Positions 46,901 to 58,622 of a DNA stretch of 64,000 bases are shown piece by piece. The translations under genes and the position numbers were made by a program. The notes beneath the pieces are model-generated. The model had not been told where the DNA came from. It saw only the letters and a program-made list of their open reading frames with translations, and did not search any database. The first letter of the stretch is position 1. Each line of letters opens with the position of its first letter. Source of the stretch: Antedon mediterranea (Eukaryota; Echinodermata; Crinoidea; Comatulida; Antedonidae); the NCBI RefSeq assembly GCF_964355755.1, contig NC_092671.1:35107304-35171303 (forward strand), read 5' to 3'.

Positions 46901-49900
46901 AAACTCGTTTTAATTTATTCAAGTGACGCGAAAAAAACATCATTGATAGCAAGTAACGCTACATCGCTGTCACTTATTATAGGCTGGCGGCGGCAAAGTC
47001 GTTGTGGTTTACATAAAACTTTAATATTTGAAGCCTAACTAAGCGGATGAAATTTGAGGTTTTAAGGAAAAATTATTTTTGCAAGTTTTGCGAATGATAT
47101 AATTATTTTTTTCACAAATTGACAACCCCAATCGTAATTTGCAGAAATGCGAATGGGTAGCGTGAGCATCGCCTGTATGATGAGTTTAAAAATACCCATC
47201 AATTGTCATAATTTTACATTGGACCTACATTGGCTAGTCTTTATATTATAGTTTAATAATTGGAAAAATATACAGTAAAGCTAAATCATATTCATTAAAT
47301 AGGGTGTGTACAGTATGGTATGTATATTGTTAAAACATAATATTAATTTTTTATATTAATAATGTGTTGGCACACTAATTAATATAAAAATAGATACTGT
47401 TGTTTATGACTGATTATTATACCTTTGAACTCATTATACTATAAAGTAAATAAATGCCATCCATAAACTATGTGGAAACACACTTGGCCTTACTTTACTT
47501 TATAATTTGTATACCGTATATTTCGGTGTATAAGTCGCACCTGTGTATAAGACGCACCCCCTAACTGAGAGTAAAATATCGGTATTTTTTATATCGTTGA
47601 TGTATAAGACGCACCTTATATTTCATCAAAACAATTTTTTATTAAATTGTAATCAATATATTGTAATAATATATTTTGTTACATCTACAACGGCGTCCTT
47701 TATTTAGGTTTTTTTCTTACCTAGGCTCGGCCGCGCCCAGCCTCAACAAGTTCTTTCTAACTTGTTATTCATGAGTTTCGCACCCGTAACATCGAGTGCA
47801 TGACCGTGTGTGTAACACGCACGTGTATGGGCTAGCCTCGCTCGATCATTTCGAGAGGGCGCACGTTTTCACGGACAATCGTATTCGATTAGTATCTATG
47901 TATCCGAGAAGTGTGTACGCTAGGTCCATGCTATAATCAACTGGAGAATATACTAGTCGAATACCGCACACCATGTGGCCGCCAAGAAGGGCTTGCGCTA
48001 GGGGTACGGCGGTCGGCGATCGTGCGTATAACTATTAATAAATACATTCCAATCGTATACGTTTACAAATGAAATTTTATCGGAGCGCCTAAAACAGCTC
48101 TATAATGAACAAATCTTTTCATCATATTTAGTATAACATCATGCTAAAATGCCTTGAAAACTAGGAAGAAACAGGTTGCCGTTACGTTATTACACTGTAG
48201 CTAGCCTAGGCCTAGCCGCGCCAACGAGGTGACGATTATGTACAATCATTCTGTGTGGTGAGGCATTTATGTTCGGTGTATAAGACGCACCCTTAATTTA
48301 GAGGTCAAATTTGCGTGTCAAAAGTGCGACTTATACACCAAAATATACGGTAATAAGTAGTACAATTTCACTAGCAGTCTTGCTACACTACAGACCTATA
48401 GGCTACTGTAAATAGGCTACTGTAGGCATATGAAAATTTATTGAGGAGAAGTATGCCAGAATCGTGTTTGATCACCTTAATCAAACATAAGAATATTTCA
48501 GTTAAGCTGCTTTCACATCACGCCCAGATTCAGTCCGGTGCCCCAAGAAACATATCAAAATGCCTGCTGCAATACTGACTGTGACATTTGTGGATATTGT
48601 TAATTTAAAATGAATGGAACTAAATGTTTAACTTTCGATAGATTAACAACGCAACTGATTTTAATTTTCAAATAGAAATACTAATGACCGAGCAATTCAT
48701 TGTTTATTTGAATACTTTGACCACAAACGAACTTTTGTAATTTCTTTTTTTTTTTTTAATAACAATAAAGAGACAGAGATCTTCACTGTGGATAAAGATC
48801 ATTAGTTTAGATTTAAAAAACTACAGAAATATTACACAAATATAGGACACTATTGTTTATTATGTCCCTACACAATTATGTATTATAGCCAAGCTTTCTA
48901 TTCGGATATTACTAAACCGCATCATTTAATTTATGATATAATAAATGTTATGGTACAGTCATATCAAGGTCGTGACGTTTGACCTACTGTTGTATGTTTT
49001 CAGACTGTTCTTAATACTTTTTCTAAGGAAGGCTCTGATTGGCTACTTGCCCTAAAAATGCTTATGCATATTAATGACTGATATACAGTAAAGTTGGTGA
49101 CTATTTTATTTAGAATGAATTGCTACAATAACAAGTATCGAAGTAAATTTGAAAATTGCGCATTACCATTACAATAGTTGTTGATTCTTTTACCAAGGTT
49201 AATATTAAGCTCTGTCTACACTATAAAAAAAAAGTGTGATGTGCCAAATATGGTAGTGATAGGCTCAAATATGGTAGTGATATGACATCATCATGTCCAT
49301 ATTATGGGCACATCACATTTTTTTGTCACATACTGTAAAGTTTGATCGTGTAGACAGAGCTTTTCTCACCATTGCCATCTGACCAAATAAATATTATATT
49401 CTAACTATCCAAGGAAAAAAATATATAATTTTAAATAAAACTTATCGAATGTTTTTCCAGTTTAAACCGAAAAAGCAATATTGTGTTCATGAGATTTTAT
49501 TTAAAAGATAAACACGACACGCTGTGTGATATTTCACTTGTATCTAATGGCTTACGATAACAGATGAGTTTAAGCTATCTAAACGCAACAGCTTTACTAC
49601 CATAATTCATGATACGATATATATATTGGTGTATGTGTTATTTACTGTAATTGGTTTAAAACATTGATATGAGAGGAAGTAAATTCAGTTAACCAAAACT
49701 TTGTTTTAATGACTTTCTACAGTATAGGATTGATATGCCTAATAATTAAGGGAATCAGACTAGAATGTGAGAGGCAATGGCTCGTCATTTGATTGAAAAT
49801 TGAAATTAAATATTTTTTAAAAATCTGGGAAATTATTCTTAGTTGTGTGTACCGTAGTCAAAAATTTAGTTTTTCTTGATTTGTGAATCAATCAATTGCA

Positions 49901-52900
49901 ATCAGTTGAAAATATTAACAATTATTTTATCCTGGCATTGGGTATTCCCTAACAATGCGCATCCCCTGTTAATTAATGGTCTACAGTATTCGTCTATTTA
50001 TTTATTTATTTATTAATATTAATTAATTTATTTATTCAGTTATTCTTATTACGGTAGCTTATTTAATGTAGCTAGTTTTTAGTGGGCCTCCTATCACAAG
50101 CCCCTTGGGGTTTCTTGGAGGTCCCTTTCATCGTTAAAAATATGTTTTACTCCTTGCTTGTTTTTGTTTGTTTTATGAGATGAATAAAGAGATTTATATT
50201 ATATTATATTATATTATTATATTATATTGAATATCTGTTGTACTGTTTTTCAATTGTTAAATAAAATTCTGATTATATCAATACAATACAATGCTTCCTG
50301 TAATTAGATTGAATATTTCCAATATCTGTGGTTAAATTTGCCTGTGGTTTATGACGTATGGCAATCCATCATTATCATCATTAATATAAATAGTGAATCT
50401 TTTTATTATTATACTGTGGTCTCTGTTATTGTTACGGTTTAACTAGGTATCCCAATGAAAAAATTCAGATTAATTTTTTTACATTTTCTTTCAGTTAACC
50501 ATAAAGAACTTAATGTAATTAGCATTTTGCGATTTAAATGATTGAAATCCGATTACCCGTTCTAAAGTTATGGTTATTTAAAGTGGTAAAAAAATATACG
50601 ATTTTTTGCCTAAAAATGGTGTTTTTTGCAGTTGAAATTGGAAGCATTTTTAAAAGGTTATAACTTTTACAATAATTAGTTAAAAGTTTTGAATTTTGTT
50701 AAACCTATAGATATCACAGAGTTGTACAACTCTATTTTTTTTGGAGCCTCAACGAAACCTATTTTTAAAATTATTGGTCCGCAAAGTGGTAGGAAAGCAT
50801 TTAACGCCCATTTTTGCTGGAATTCCCTAAAAAATGAAAAAACTGCTATTTTTCAATGATCTGTAACTTTTGAACTACTGTACTAATTCATTTAATTTTT
50901 TTTGTACTTGTTAGAATGTAGTGTATATTTCATTAATAAATATATTTTAGATGTGTATATGAAAAAAAATAATTTTTTTAATGGTGAAATTTAAAATTAT
51001 AAAAAGAAAAAATGAAAAAGTATGTTAAAAACGGTGTGTACTGTTTCCTTTCTTTTACACTAATTTTCGGTAAGTATAATTATTAGAATATTTTAATATA
51101 CTTTATATTTATAATTTCAATCATAAATACTATTATATATAACTTTTGAATACGTAAAACAAGATTTTAGGCCCATATGATTATGACACCAAATCTAAGC
51201 CGGGCTGCTAAGTAAGATATGCTCTTTTAAGGCAAACGCACAATATGGGTCAAAATAAACTCATTTAAAATAATCAATGTTAATTAAAACAATTAATTGT
51301 TTACCTGAATAGTATATATAACATTATATAAATTGTTTTCTTTTCGTATTATTACGTTATTAAATTGAAATACGGAGCTAAAGTTTAGGCCAAGTCACGG
51401 CTTACTCGCGATCAGTAGTCGCTCCGTTAAAGTATTTCGGTCGCAGTTAATGACTTTCGGCCGCCGTATACAGAGTCAAATGTAACGTTGGTAAATTAGC
51501 TTAATAAATTTCCTCGGTACATTTTAACCTAACGCATTTGCATTGTATACTTGCATAATAAATCTTCCGCACATTACATCAATTTTAAGTTGTTAAATTA
51601 ATGTGTAAAACCAGATATTCTACGACGGAAAAGGACATGTCAATCTCCGACATCGCTGCTGTCACAAATCTCGCGTCGAGCCGGTCGAACTCGAGCGAGG
51701 AAAACTAAACAACGTGTTCAAAATATGGAACGTACCATTCGCTGATAGGGTGCATTAATGTATTTAACGGAAAACGCCACAACAAACACGCGCGTATTTT
51801 AGAGTACAATATTTTACTCACTACAATATTCACCGGATTATAATGGTTGGATCTTTAAAATTTTGAACGGGATTTACGCCTCATGCACCATTTTAAAATG
51901 TAGTTCGCTCAATTACCATGCACAATACGTTTGTAAGCTATGTTTTATCGATTTCAATGTAGATTTAGCTATAATTTAATACCAAAATCCATAATATTTT
52001 TCCATAAACGGTGAATCAAAATTGGATTTTTGTCACAAAAATTGACTTTTCGTTACGAAAAACCTATTTATAGAAGACGATTTTCGTATCAAATTAAAGC
52101 TTATTTAAAGCCTGATAACATACAACAAAAATTAATCCGCTAGCTCCAATGGTAATCGTGCGATCATGTTTTGAAAACTGATGGGGATTTTCCGATGAGG
52201 TTTTCAACGCGCGGAAATCGGCTCGACGGGATTTAAGAACCGTTTTAAAATCGCATTTTCTCGGCAACTAATTCATTAATTTTAATTATAAACACACTTA
52301 TACATAGATTAAAACAAGTACTTTCAAACAATATAAATTTTGTAAGTATTAATTAAGATTGAATACGATTTATTTAACATCAAAGTCATACTACTTTTTC
52401 GAATTTCGTCAATATTTCAAAAGTGATACCCCTCTGTGCGCTTTCATTGGGATACCTAGTTTAACAGTTGTCAATTTATAATTGATTGATCATGATTAAA
52501 GATAAAGATAATAATGAGATTCAGCCAAAAACTTGGGTAGGTACAGTAGTTTTTTGTTTTGTAAAAAGTTCTACAGTTTATTTGTGAATATGTCTGCGTT
52601 AAACACTACGTATACAAAGGATACACAATTATTTCATTCAAAAATAAGTTCAAAATGACAAAAAGTTTACAAACAATTTTGATATTTAAGACTGTTTTAA
52701 CAAACACTTTATTTCATGTTATGTATACCGTAGTTTCATTTGTATTACAAGTGTTTAATTTTTTTGTATAAGGTTTTATTTTAACTGTTTGTATTGTATG
52801 GAGGGAGGGCAGAATTTTAACTATTTGTTATTTTTCATTGGTGACCGAATAGATATTATTTTTACAGTAGTACATACAGATAATATTATATACTACCATT

Positions 52901-55900
52901 GTCACTTTGGTTGGTTTAAACCTGACCTGTAAACCAGCGACATACAGTATAGTCACTTCATTGATTAATTGATAGATTTAATTAATTGATAGATAGTTTA
53001 ATCTTTTTATCTATATCTATTTCTATATTATGAGATTGCCCATCAACAATATCATTTTATCTAAAAATGCAAGAAAATTATATTTTTGTTAGAGGTTTAA
53101 CAATTTCCGCCATGAGCCCTTGCCGGCCACGTGATCGCCTCCCTTTTGGTTTGTTTCCTCACTACTTAAGTCATGTGGATGCATTTTTTTCGTGCAAGTA
53201 TTTATAGTGTCACTGATACTGATAGAAATGCTACAAGCCTGAGCTATAATTATAATTCGACACCAAGTATGTACTGAAGAAGACTTTAGAAATAACCGAT
53301 AAAAGTCAAGGAATTCCGAATTTGCCCAAGTGTATCCGACGCGCTCAAGAAAACGAGAAAGTAATAGTAATCTTGGGATCGTTAAACAAGTAATAAGAAC
53401 GAAAGCTTTTTATTTCTAAAATCTTCTTCAATTTCTTCATGACATTATATGATCGTGAGATTTAAAACTAGGTTATGTGTAGCCCTAAGCGTGGGCAACT
53501 AAATCACACATTAATATCAGCCATTCAACCAACCGCACTACATCTGTTCATCTGTGTCTATTTCGATTTCCTTTTACGAAAATATTGTTAGTAAAAATGG
53601 TTAGTTAAGTTTTTAGTAGAAAACATATTTCAAAGTAAAGATCATATGGAATGTATTTTTCAGACTTGCGCTATGAATAATTTTTATGTTTATTATAATG
53701 TAGGCATTGATAGATTCCATTGTTCAAAACATTCTTAATTTCTATTCTACTACAGAATTCTACTATCTTCCTGGTTCATGGAGAGTGTGATACTTTTGAA
53801 ATGCTTATTCCGCATTATCTTTATCGGTAGTTTCAACTCTAACTTTCTATGCTTATTTGCGTTGGATTATTGTTGAAAATTTTCGCAAAATTTATTAGAT
53901 ATAAACATAAATTTATAATACAACAACGCTAAAGCTACTTTAGGCTCTTGAGGAGCATTCTTTGATTCACCTCGGTTTTAACTTTTCCAATTTGTTTGCG
54001 ATTAATCAGAACTTCTGGCCAATCACATGCCAAGTTACCGAGATATCTACAATGACTTCAAACTGTGTTACCGGTTCCAGGAAATTTTAAAGCATTTTCA
54101 TAGAATCACTGATAGTATCGTAAAATTCAATGCCTCGATTATAATGGAAACTAGAAATAAATAGTTTAATGACAAAAAAGTTCACTTCACCCATCCTCTC
54201 AATTCTCTAATTGTCTCTAGCTTTATTGAATAGAGCAGTAGACTCCGGTTATCGTCAACACATACGAACCCTATAGAAGGGTTGTTTATCCCTCCTAGGA
54301 TACTGTACAATCTTAATTTTTAGAGACTAATCTGTTTGATATATTTACTTAAATTGTTAAGTGTTCAAAATCATCATTATTGTATAACTGCAACTTTGTT
54401 CACATGGATGAAATAAAGTTTATCTGTATCTGTAAAATAAAAATTTGTTTGGTTTTGTTTATTTGGTTTCTCCACACATTGAATACAGAATAATTAATGA
54501 TGAAATGCAAAGAAGCTATAAGCCTTAAGATTTGACCATCGATGAAAATAAACCTCCAAATAATTAGACATTAAACTTTTATCTTTGTAGGGCTACGATG
54601 AAGGTGCCGAAGATGATCAATGGGAGGATGCAGGCTTCATTATCTATAAAGTGACCGACAGATTTGGATTCCTTCAGTAAGTGGTGACTGTGTGACCATT
54701 AAAACCATGGGAAATAATGGTTCTATTCTAGTCGGCCGTCCGTGTGCGATTGAAATATGGTGTTAAAGATGATGTTTACCAAAATCATGCATGCTGAAGA
54801 AAACCATGGCCTTATTCATAAAAAAAATTTATCCTGAAAGATACAGTATTGTCCCCAAAAACATGAAAAATGAAGATAAATAAAAGCATTGGGAAATAAT
54901 GGTTCTAGTGAGCCGTCCGTGTGCGTGCGTTTACCAAAATCACCCATCAAATTAATGCTAAAGAAAACTATATGGCCTTATTCATTCATAAAAAACAATT
55001 AATCCTTAAATTTAATTTTGATTGATGATGGTCAAATGGAAGAATCAAACTTTTTAGAAAAAATACTCGGTTTTCCCCAATTTGTATTAAGGATTCAGCC
55101 AAAAACAGACAATTAATGCAGCGTACGATGTTTGTACGTTACCGCTGTTTACCAGCTAGGCCTACAAATCTAAGCCTAGCTAGGCTAGGCCTAAAGACCA
55201 TCCACGAGAGGACATTTGACGCGAGCTACTTCGGTAGTGCATTGTTTCTCTCGTTTTATCACAATTTAAACGTAAAAACTTATGACAAGAAATGACCTGG
55301 TTTAAAGTAACATGCATTATTTGTAATCAAAAATTGTAGGGATATTTGATTGTTTACTATCTATTAACATCCTAGTTCACAGCAGATACACATTAAAGTA
55401 CAAACCACAGCTCAAGATGTGATTACACGCACTTTAATTTAATGAAGTACTTAGTCCTAGTAATTGCCTTGTGTGCCCTAGGCAATTACTTCCCAATATT
55501 AAATGAACATAAAGATTTGAAATGACCTAACGTAATACGGTTTTTTTTACCTTTTTAATTTTTCTTTTATATCTAAATCAATTGATAGCCAAAAAATAAA
55601 AATAATGTAAAAAACACAAGCAAATTTATTCGGCATGTCATCAAGTACAATCTTGCCAGGAGCAAGCAATAGGCATAGGCCTGAACAGTAGGCTAACGTT
55701 AACACAACAATAATTTTTTATAAACAAAGTTAGCAAATTAGTTTAGAACAATTTATGAATGTGTTTAGAATTTGGAGATTTCAAAAACGTGACATGTAAT
55801 TTTGGATGTGTTGAAGATGTCCGTTGCTGCAAAAGAAATTTAAAATAAATGATGTTTTCTTTTCTTTCAACTACAGTAAAGATGTTATACCTCAAACTCT

Positions 55901-57500
55901 TTCAGAAGAAGAGAAAAAGGTGAGTTTGGAATATTTGCTATTTGAAAATCGAAACACAATTTGATTTTTTAAATACAGAAAACACGGATGTACAGTAGTT
56001 AATACATAAATGTTTAAGCTGTCAGGATCAGTTAAAATCTGCTTTTTAAAGCAATAAATAGAAGGAATTTTGAATGTTTACAATAATGGTATTGTCATTG
56101 TGTACAAAATTATTAGGAATTAAGATTTCTGAACAATATAGAATAGTAAACAATAATTATAATAATATGGATTTATATAGTGCACATACGTGTGGAGCTG
56201 TAGCTTGGTGGTTAACGTGCTTGCCTTCCAATCCCGAGGTCCCGGGTTCAATCCTGACCAAGTGCAGGGTTGTAACTCATGACTCTTTCAACTCCACTCC
56301 CTAAGCCTCAAATGAGACTTAGTTTATAAGCACGATAAATTATTAAATAGTTTATCTATCCTGTAATTGGCGAGTTACTCGCTGTTGGATGAGTATGAAC
56401 AAAAAAATACCGCTCAAGAGTACTCGAGGCGCGTAGAATCAGCGTTTTTAATTGTTTATACTAAATTACTTTACAGGCGAAGTTAACGGAGATAGAAAGG
56501 AGAGATAAATGGATGAAAATGTTGAAGCAATGGAAGAAATATGCTCCAAGTGAAAAGGTAGATATCCATCCATCATACAATATATGACCTACAAACAATT
56601 GTATTGTATCTATGGTTACAGACATCCAATACCATTTGTTGCCATGGTAATGACCAAGTTTTAGTTTTTAATCATCTTTTATTGGCCATTAGGCCCTTTT
56701 TACATATTATCTAGTCTAATTTTGATATTGAAATAATTTTTTACACTGGCTAAAACAAACTGATATAATTTTTACTATGTGTATTTATTGCTACTGTTTA
56801 TTGTTCAGAGGGGTTTTTAAGAGGGATCGGGGCGTTTTTATTTATTTATTTATTACCATCTTTACTGAGGGTAGCCTATCCCGTTCCTAATGGAACTGAT
56901 CATTTAGGGCCCTCGATAAAACATACTATACAGTAAAACACATAAAATATTGAATATTCAAATGACATAATATAGGCCTAAAAATTTACAATGGTTATAA
57001 AATTCATATAGAAGTTAAAATCGTTGACAGATAAAATATATATATATACAATACGAACAATATTAGCTGGAAATTCGAGGTACATAGTAAAAATAATAAA
57101 TACCTCCTAGATTTGAAAAAATACAACACAATTAATATCGAGAAGTGATAAAAATACAGTAAAAATTGTATAAAAATGCTTAAACTTTTATATTATAGTT
57201 TAACCTCCCTGAGTGGCCACCTCCCTCCGCACTTTCAAAAGCCTGTTTGGTCTTCCTATGTAATAAGTGTATTTGGTACCGCCCGTAAGCGGCCATTTTT
57301 CCCGGTCCCGAGGGTGGCCGCTTACGGGAGGTTTAACTGTATAGTTTTCCATTTTGGGGAAGCAATTACTATCAATGAAATTATATTTACAGTTGACAAG
57401 ACGAGTATATAAGGGCATTCCAGATTCATTACGAGGAATTATTTGGATGAAGTTACTAGATATAAATAAAATCAAACAAGAACAGCCAAACATTTACGAG
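43894..57500 (+). CDS. USP6NL/RN-tre-like TBC-domain Rab GTPase-activating protein (N-terminal 128 aa, 3' incomplete)
   Basis: Five coding exons join in frame: 43894-43959, 54591-54676, 55877-55919, 56477-56557 and 57393-57500. All introns are GT-AG. The product starts MDQELIERANKEREEIVSKY. It then has the acidic/aromatic segment WEDAGFIIYKVTDRFGFLH (33-51), typical of the USP6NL/RN-tre N terminus, and a basic helix RRDKWMKMLKQWKKY (73-87). It ends with RRVYKGIPDSLRGIIWMKLL (95-114), the opening motif of a TBC domain (G-I-P then L-R-G-x-x-W). TBC proteins stimulate GTP hydrolysis by Rab GTPases; RN-tre acts on Rab5/Rab43-type Rabs in endocytosis and Golgi traffic. The catalytic Arg and Gln fingers lie in later exons outside the window. 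The ATG is chosen because it follows the acceptor by five bases and matches the family start. Confidence 0.88.
44050..44225 (+). repeat. tRNA-derived SINE, type B, copy 3
   Basis: B box GGTTCAAGCC lies at 44114-44123. The shared body TACTCTCACTGCCTCGTCC and GATGGGACATAAAGCCGTTT follows. Identity to the 12250 copy is clear over about 120 bases. Confidence 0.7.
44757..46567. mobile_element. AGCTCTGTCTACAC MITE, copy 4, split by a nested transposon
   Basis: The left part (44757-44892) begins AGCTCAGTCTACACTATCAA and carries the core ATGACATCATCATG. The right part resumes at 46533 and ends GTTTGATAGTGTAGACTTTT. The 1634-bp insert plus one copy of its 6-bp target repeat separate them. Removing the insert recreates the family order GCACATCA...TCGCATAAAGTTTGATAG. 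Confidence 0.75.
44893..46526. mobile_element. nested DNA transposon with CAGGCCTCGAATTT ends and 6-bp TSD
   Basis: Inverted ends CAGGCCTCGAATTT are flanked by a perfect TATTTT direct repeat (44887-44892 and 46527-46532). The subterminal regions carry many GGGCACCAAGGCCA-like words on the left and GGCCGCGG/GAGGCCA words on the right. Inside, a 71-bp segment is directly duplicated (about 45866-45990, containing CAGAGGGTGCGTGT). No transposase was recognised. Short frames at 45677-46030 are on both strands and are not protein-like. Superfamily is unknown: the ends look hAT-like, but an 8-bp duplication is not present. Confidence 0.75.
47514..48350. mobile_element. TA-flanked DNA transposon, CCGTATATTTCGG family, copy 2 (inverted)
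   Basis: The same ends and interior as 26790-27645 but in the opposite orientation, with TA outside both ends (47512-47513, 48351-48352). It aligns over nearly its full 837 bp with small indels. No transposase frame. Confidence 0.75.
49208..49361. mobile_element. AGCTCTGTCTACAC MITE, copy 5
   Basis: Intact ends AGCTCTGTCTACACTAT and CGTGTAGACAGAGCT frame the core ATGGTAGTGATATGACATCA. The left arm after CACTAT is replaced by an A run. Confidence 0.75.
50443..52459. mobile_element. 2-kb element with CTAGGTATCCCAATGAAA inverted ends, no ORF
   Basis: The left end CTAGGTATCCCAATGAAA is matched by its complement at 52442-52459. The pentamer TTTAA lies directly outside both ends (50438-50442, 52460-52464). 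The target duplication could be read as TTTAA or, with one more terminal base, as TTA. The 2017-bp interior shows no open frame of 60 codons on either strand. It changes from AT-rich on the left to CpG-bearing on the right (51400-51720, 52150-52260). Superfamily is not assigned. Confidence 0.6.
53060..53420. other. GC-richer intronic segment with an E-box, function unclear
   Basis: A locally less AT-rich stretch includes GGCCACGTGATC (E-box at about 53128) and GCGCTCAAGAAAACGAGAAAG. It could be an internal promoter or an enhancer, but there is no supported exon or donor. Confidence 0.2.
54215..54432 (+). repeat. possible LINE 3' tail
   Basis: The segment ends ATGGATGAAATAAAGTTTAT then CTGTATCTGT, a typical 3' tail of non-LTR retrotransposon transcripts, and includes AGGGTTGTTTATCCCTCCTA. 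No ORF2 remnant is visible upstream. Confidence 0.35.
54591..54676 (+). CDS. RN-tre-like gene, coding exon 2
   Basis: The acceptor is TATCTTTGTAG and the donor AGTAAGT (GT at 54677). It encodes residues 23-50 plus two bases of His51: GYDEGAEDDQWEDAG followed by FIIYKVTDRFGFL. This is the most diagnostic stretch for the USP6NL/RN-tre family. Confidence 0.9.
54690..55020. repeat. local duplication in intron 2 of the RN-tre-like gene
   Basis: GGGAAATAATGGTTCTA, GCCGTCCGTGTGCG, TTTACCAAAATCA and GGCCTTATTCAT occur twice in the same order, about 195 bases apart. The second unit is slightly shorter. Confidence 0.7.
55877..55919 (+). CDS. RN-tre-like gene, coding exon 3
   Basis: A 43-base exon. 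The acceptor is TTCAACTACAG and the donor GTGAGT. It completes His51 and encodes KDVIPQTLSEEEKK. It is too short to be found by open frame length alone; phase and the FGFLH family motif crossing the junction support it. Confidence 0.85.
56192..56405 (+). repeat. tRNA-derived SINE, type A, copy 3
   Basis: GGAGCTGTAGCTTGGTGGTT and B box GGTTCAATCC (56245-56254) are followed by AACTCCACTCCCTAAGCCTC and CCTGTAATTGGC. This is the best preserved of the three type A copies. It sits in the intron between coding exons 3 and 4. Confidence 0.8.
56477..56557 (+). CDS. RN-tre-like gene, coding exon 4
   Basis: The acceptor is ACTTTACAG; the donor AGGTAGAT is weaker than the others. The 27 codons encode AKLTEIERRDKWMKMLKQWK and KYAPSEK, the basic helix before the TBC domain. 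Phase 0 at both ends. Confidence 0.85.
56558..57392 (+). other. RN-tre-like gene, intron between coding exons 4 and 5
   Basis: AT-rich 835-bp intron. A short GGGGCGTTTTTATTTATTTATT segment near 56832 resembles one end of the CCGTATTTATTTGAA MITE. A complete MITE lies at 57197-57340, just upstream of exon 5. Confidence 0.8.
57197..57340. mobile_element. MITE with TTTAACCTCCCGTAAGCGGCC ends
   Basis: The right end reads GGTGGCCGCTTACGGGAGGT then TTAACTG, TATA. The left end reads TAGTTTAACCTCCC then TGAGTGGCCACCTCCC, its imperfect complement. TA flanks both. An open frame over it continues into exon 5 on the plus strand by chance. Confidence 0.6.
57393..57500 (+). CDS. RN-tre-like gene, coding exon 5
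   Basis: The acceptor is TTATATTTACAG and the donor GTATGT. The 36 codons encode LTRRVYKGIPDSLRGIIWMK and LLDINKIKQEQPNIYE, the start of the TBC domain. The next exon should carry the family segment after this helix. I did not find it before the window ends. Confidence 0.88.
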
Positions 57501-58479
57501 GTATGTTGACCATTGTAACATTTTTCATGTCTTAAGCCAGCTACGTAGGTAAATAAACTAGATTCTCTTAATTTAACGAACTTTAATGATATTAAATGTT
57601 GCCAACATTAGAAGAAAAAATAATGAAGTCTTCCAAAAAGTCGTGAGCCCTTCCTTCTTCCTATTGTTATAGACTTCTAATACTACTATTGGTTTGTGTA
57701 GTATTAGGAAAGTTTAGTGATACAACATGAAAATGTTCCATCATAGGAATTATTTAAGATTGGATAGTGTAGGATGTATAGATGTGTACTACACAATGTA
57801 GTCTAGATATACTAGGAGAATTTGTTTACAATATCCTTATGATTGACCTGAAGTTAATTAATCTAGGAGTAACAGTTGTTTGATTGTTAATTGTCAATGC
57901 TGATTGCTGACTACAAATCTTTAGGCTACAGTAAAAAGAGCTTTCTATTTGTACAGTATTAGTATTAAACGGTTTACATGTTGTCAACGAAGATTTATTC
58001 ATAGAAGAGGAAATTCGAAATACTTTCAGTTTCCATGGATCGTGTCATAATATGATGTCACTTGCCTTTTCCAGTAGACAAATAGGCTATATTTTATTGC
58101 AAAAATAAAAACTATATTTCACCTTGATACATGTGTGCATCTCTGCCGTGAACGTCGTGGAAATTTAATCACTTTTTAATTTGTACTGAAGTTACTTGCC
58201 ATTTCTAGTAGACAACAAGAGTCTATTAATATGTAGTCCAGTCACAGAAAGGAACGGAATAATAATGTGTTCGTTCTTATATAGCGTTTATTGCACAATG
58301 CTTCTAAATGCTTCACATTATTACCCCAGTCATTTTTTTAGATCATTTTCTATGACCAAACAATAACTGATAAGTTATAAGTGAGAGTGGAAATTTAGTA
58401 TTCAAGGTTGTCCATGTTTTTTAGGATGACGAAATGTTAGAGATAGAATCTATAATTTCAGCAGTTGTGTTTTGACCTA

Positions 58480-58622
58480 TACCAGGTATTGGATAGAGTT
58501 AAACGAAAGTAAACTGTCTTGCCTATTAGGATACATGCAATGCGACAAACTTTGGTTTCGAACCCATGATCTTACGATCAGTAGTCCAACGTCCAAACCC
58601 ACTGCGCCACACGCCTAACACA
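58480..58622 (-). repeat. tRNA-derived SINE, type C, copy 2
   Basis: The minus strand reads GGCGTGTGGCGCAGTGGGTT, then TGGACGTTGGACTACTGATC, then the B box GGTTCGAAACC. This matches 22508-22570. The plus strand shows the complement ending in GCGCCACACGCC. Confidence 0.7.

Larger units (their letters stand above)
43960..54590 (+). other. RN-tre-like gene, intron between coding exons 1 and 2 (10.6 kb)
   Basis: This is the largest intron and is heavily colonised: SINE B at 44050, a split MITE with a nested element at 44757-46567, an inverted transposon copy at 47514, a MITE at 49208 and a 2-kb TIR element at 50443. Bases 46568-47510, 48355-49205, 49365-50435 and 52465-54200 show nothing further, except for LINE-tail-like AATAAAGAGATTTATATTA followed by a (TATTA)n run at 50187-50228. 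Confidence 0.8.

Noticed and set aside
57200-57493. 97-codon minus-strand frame
   Set aside because: It lies over a MITE and the antisense of RN-tre-like exon 5.
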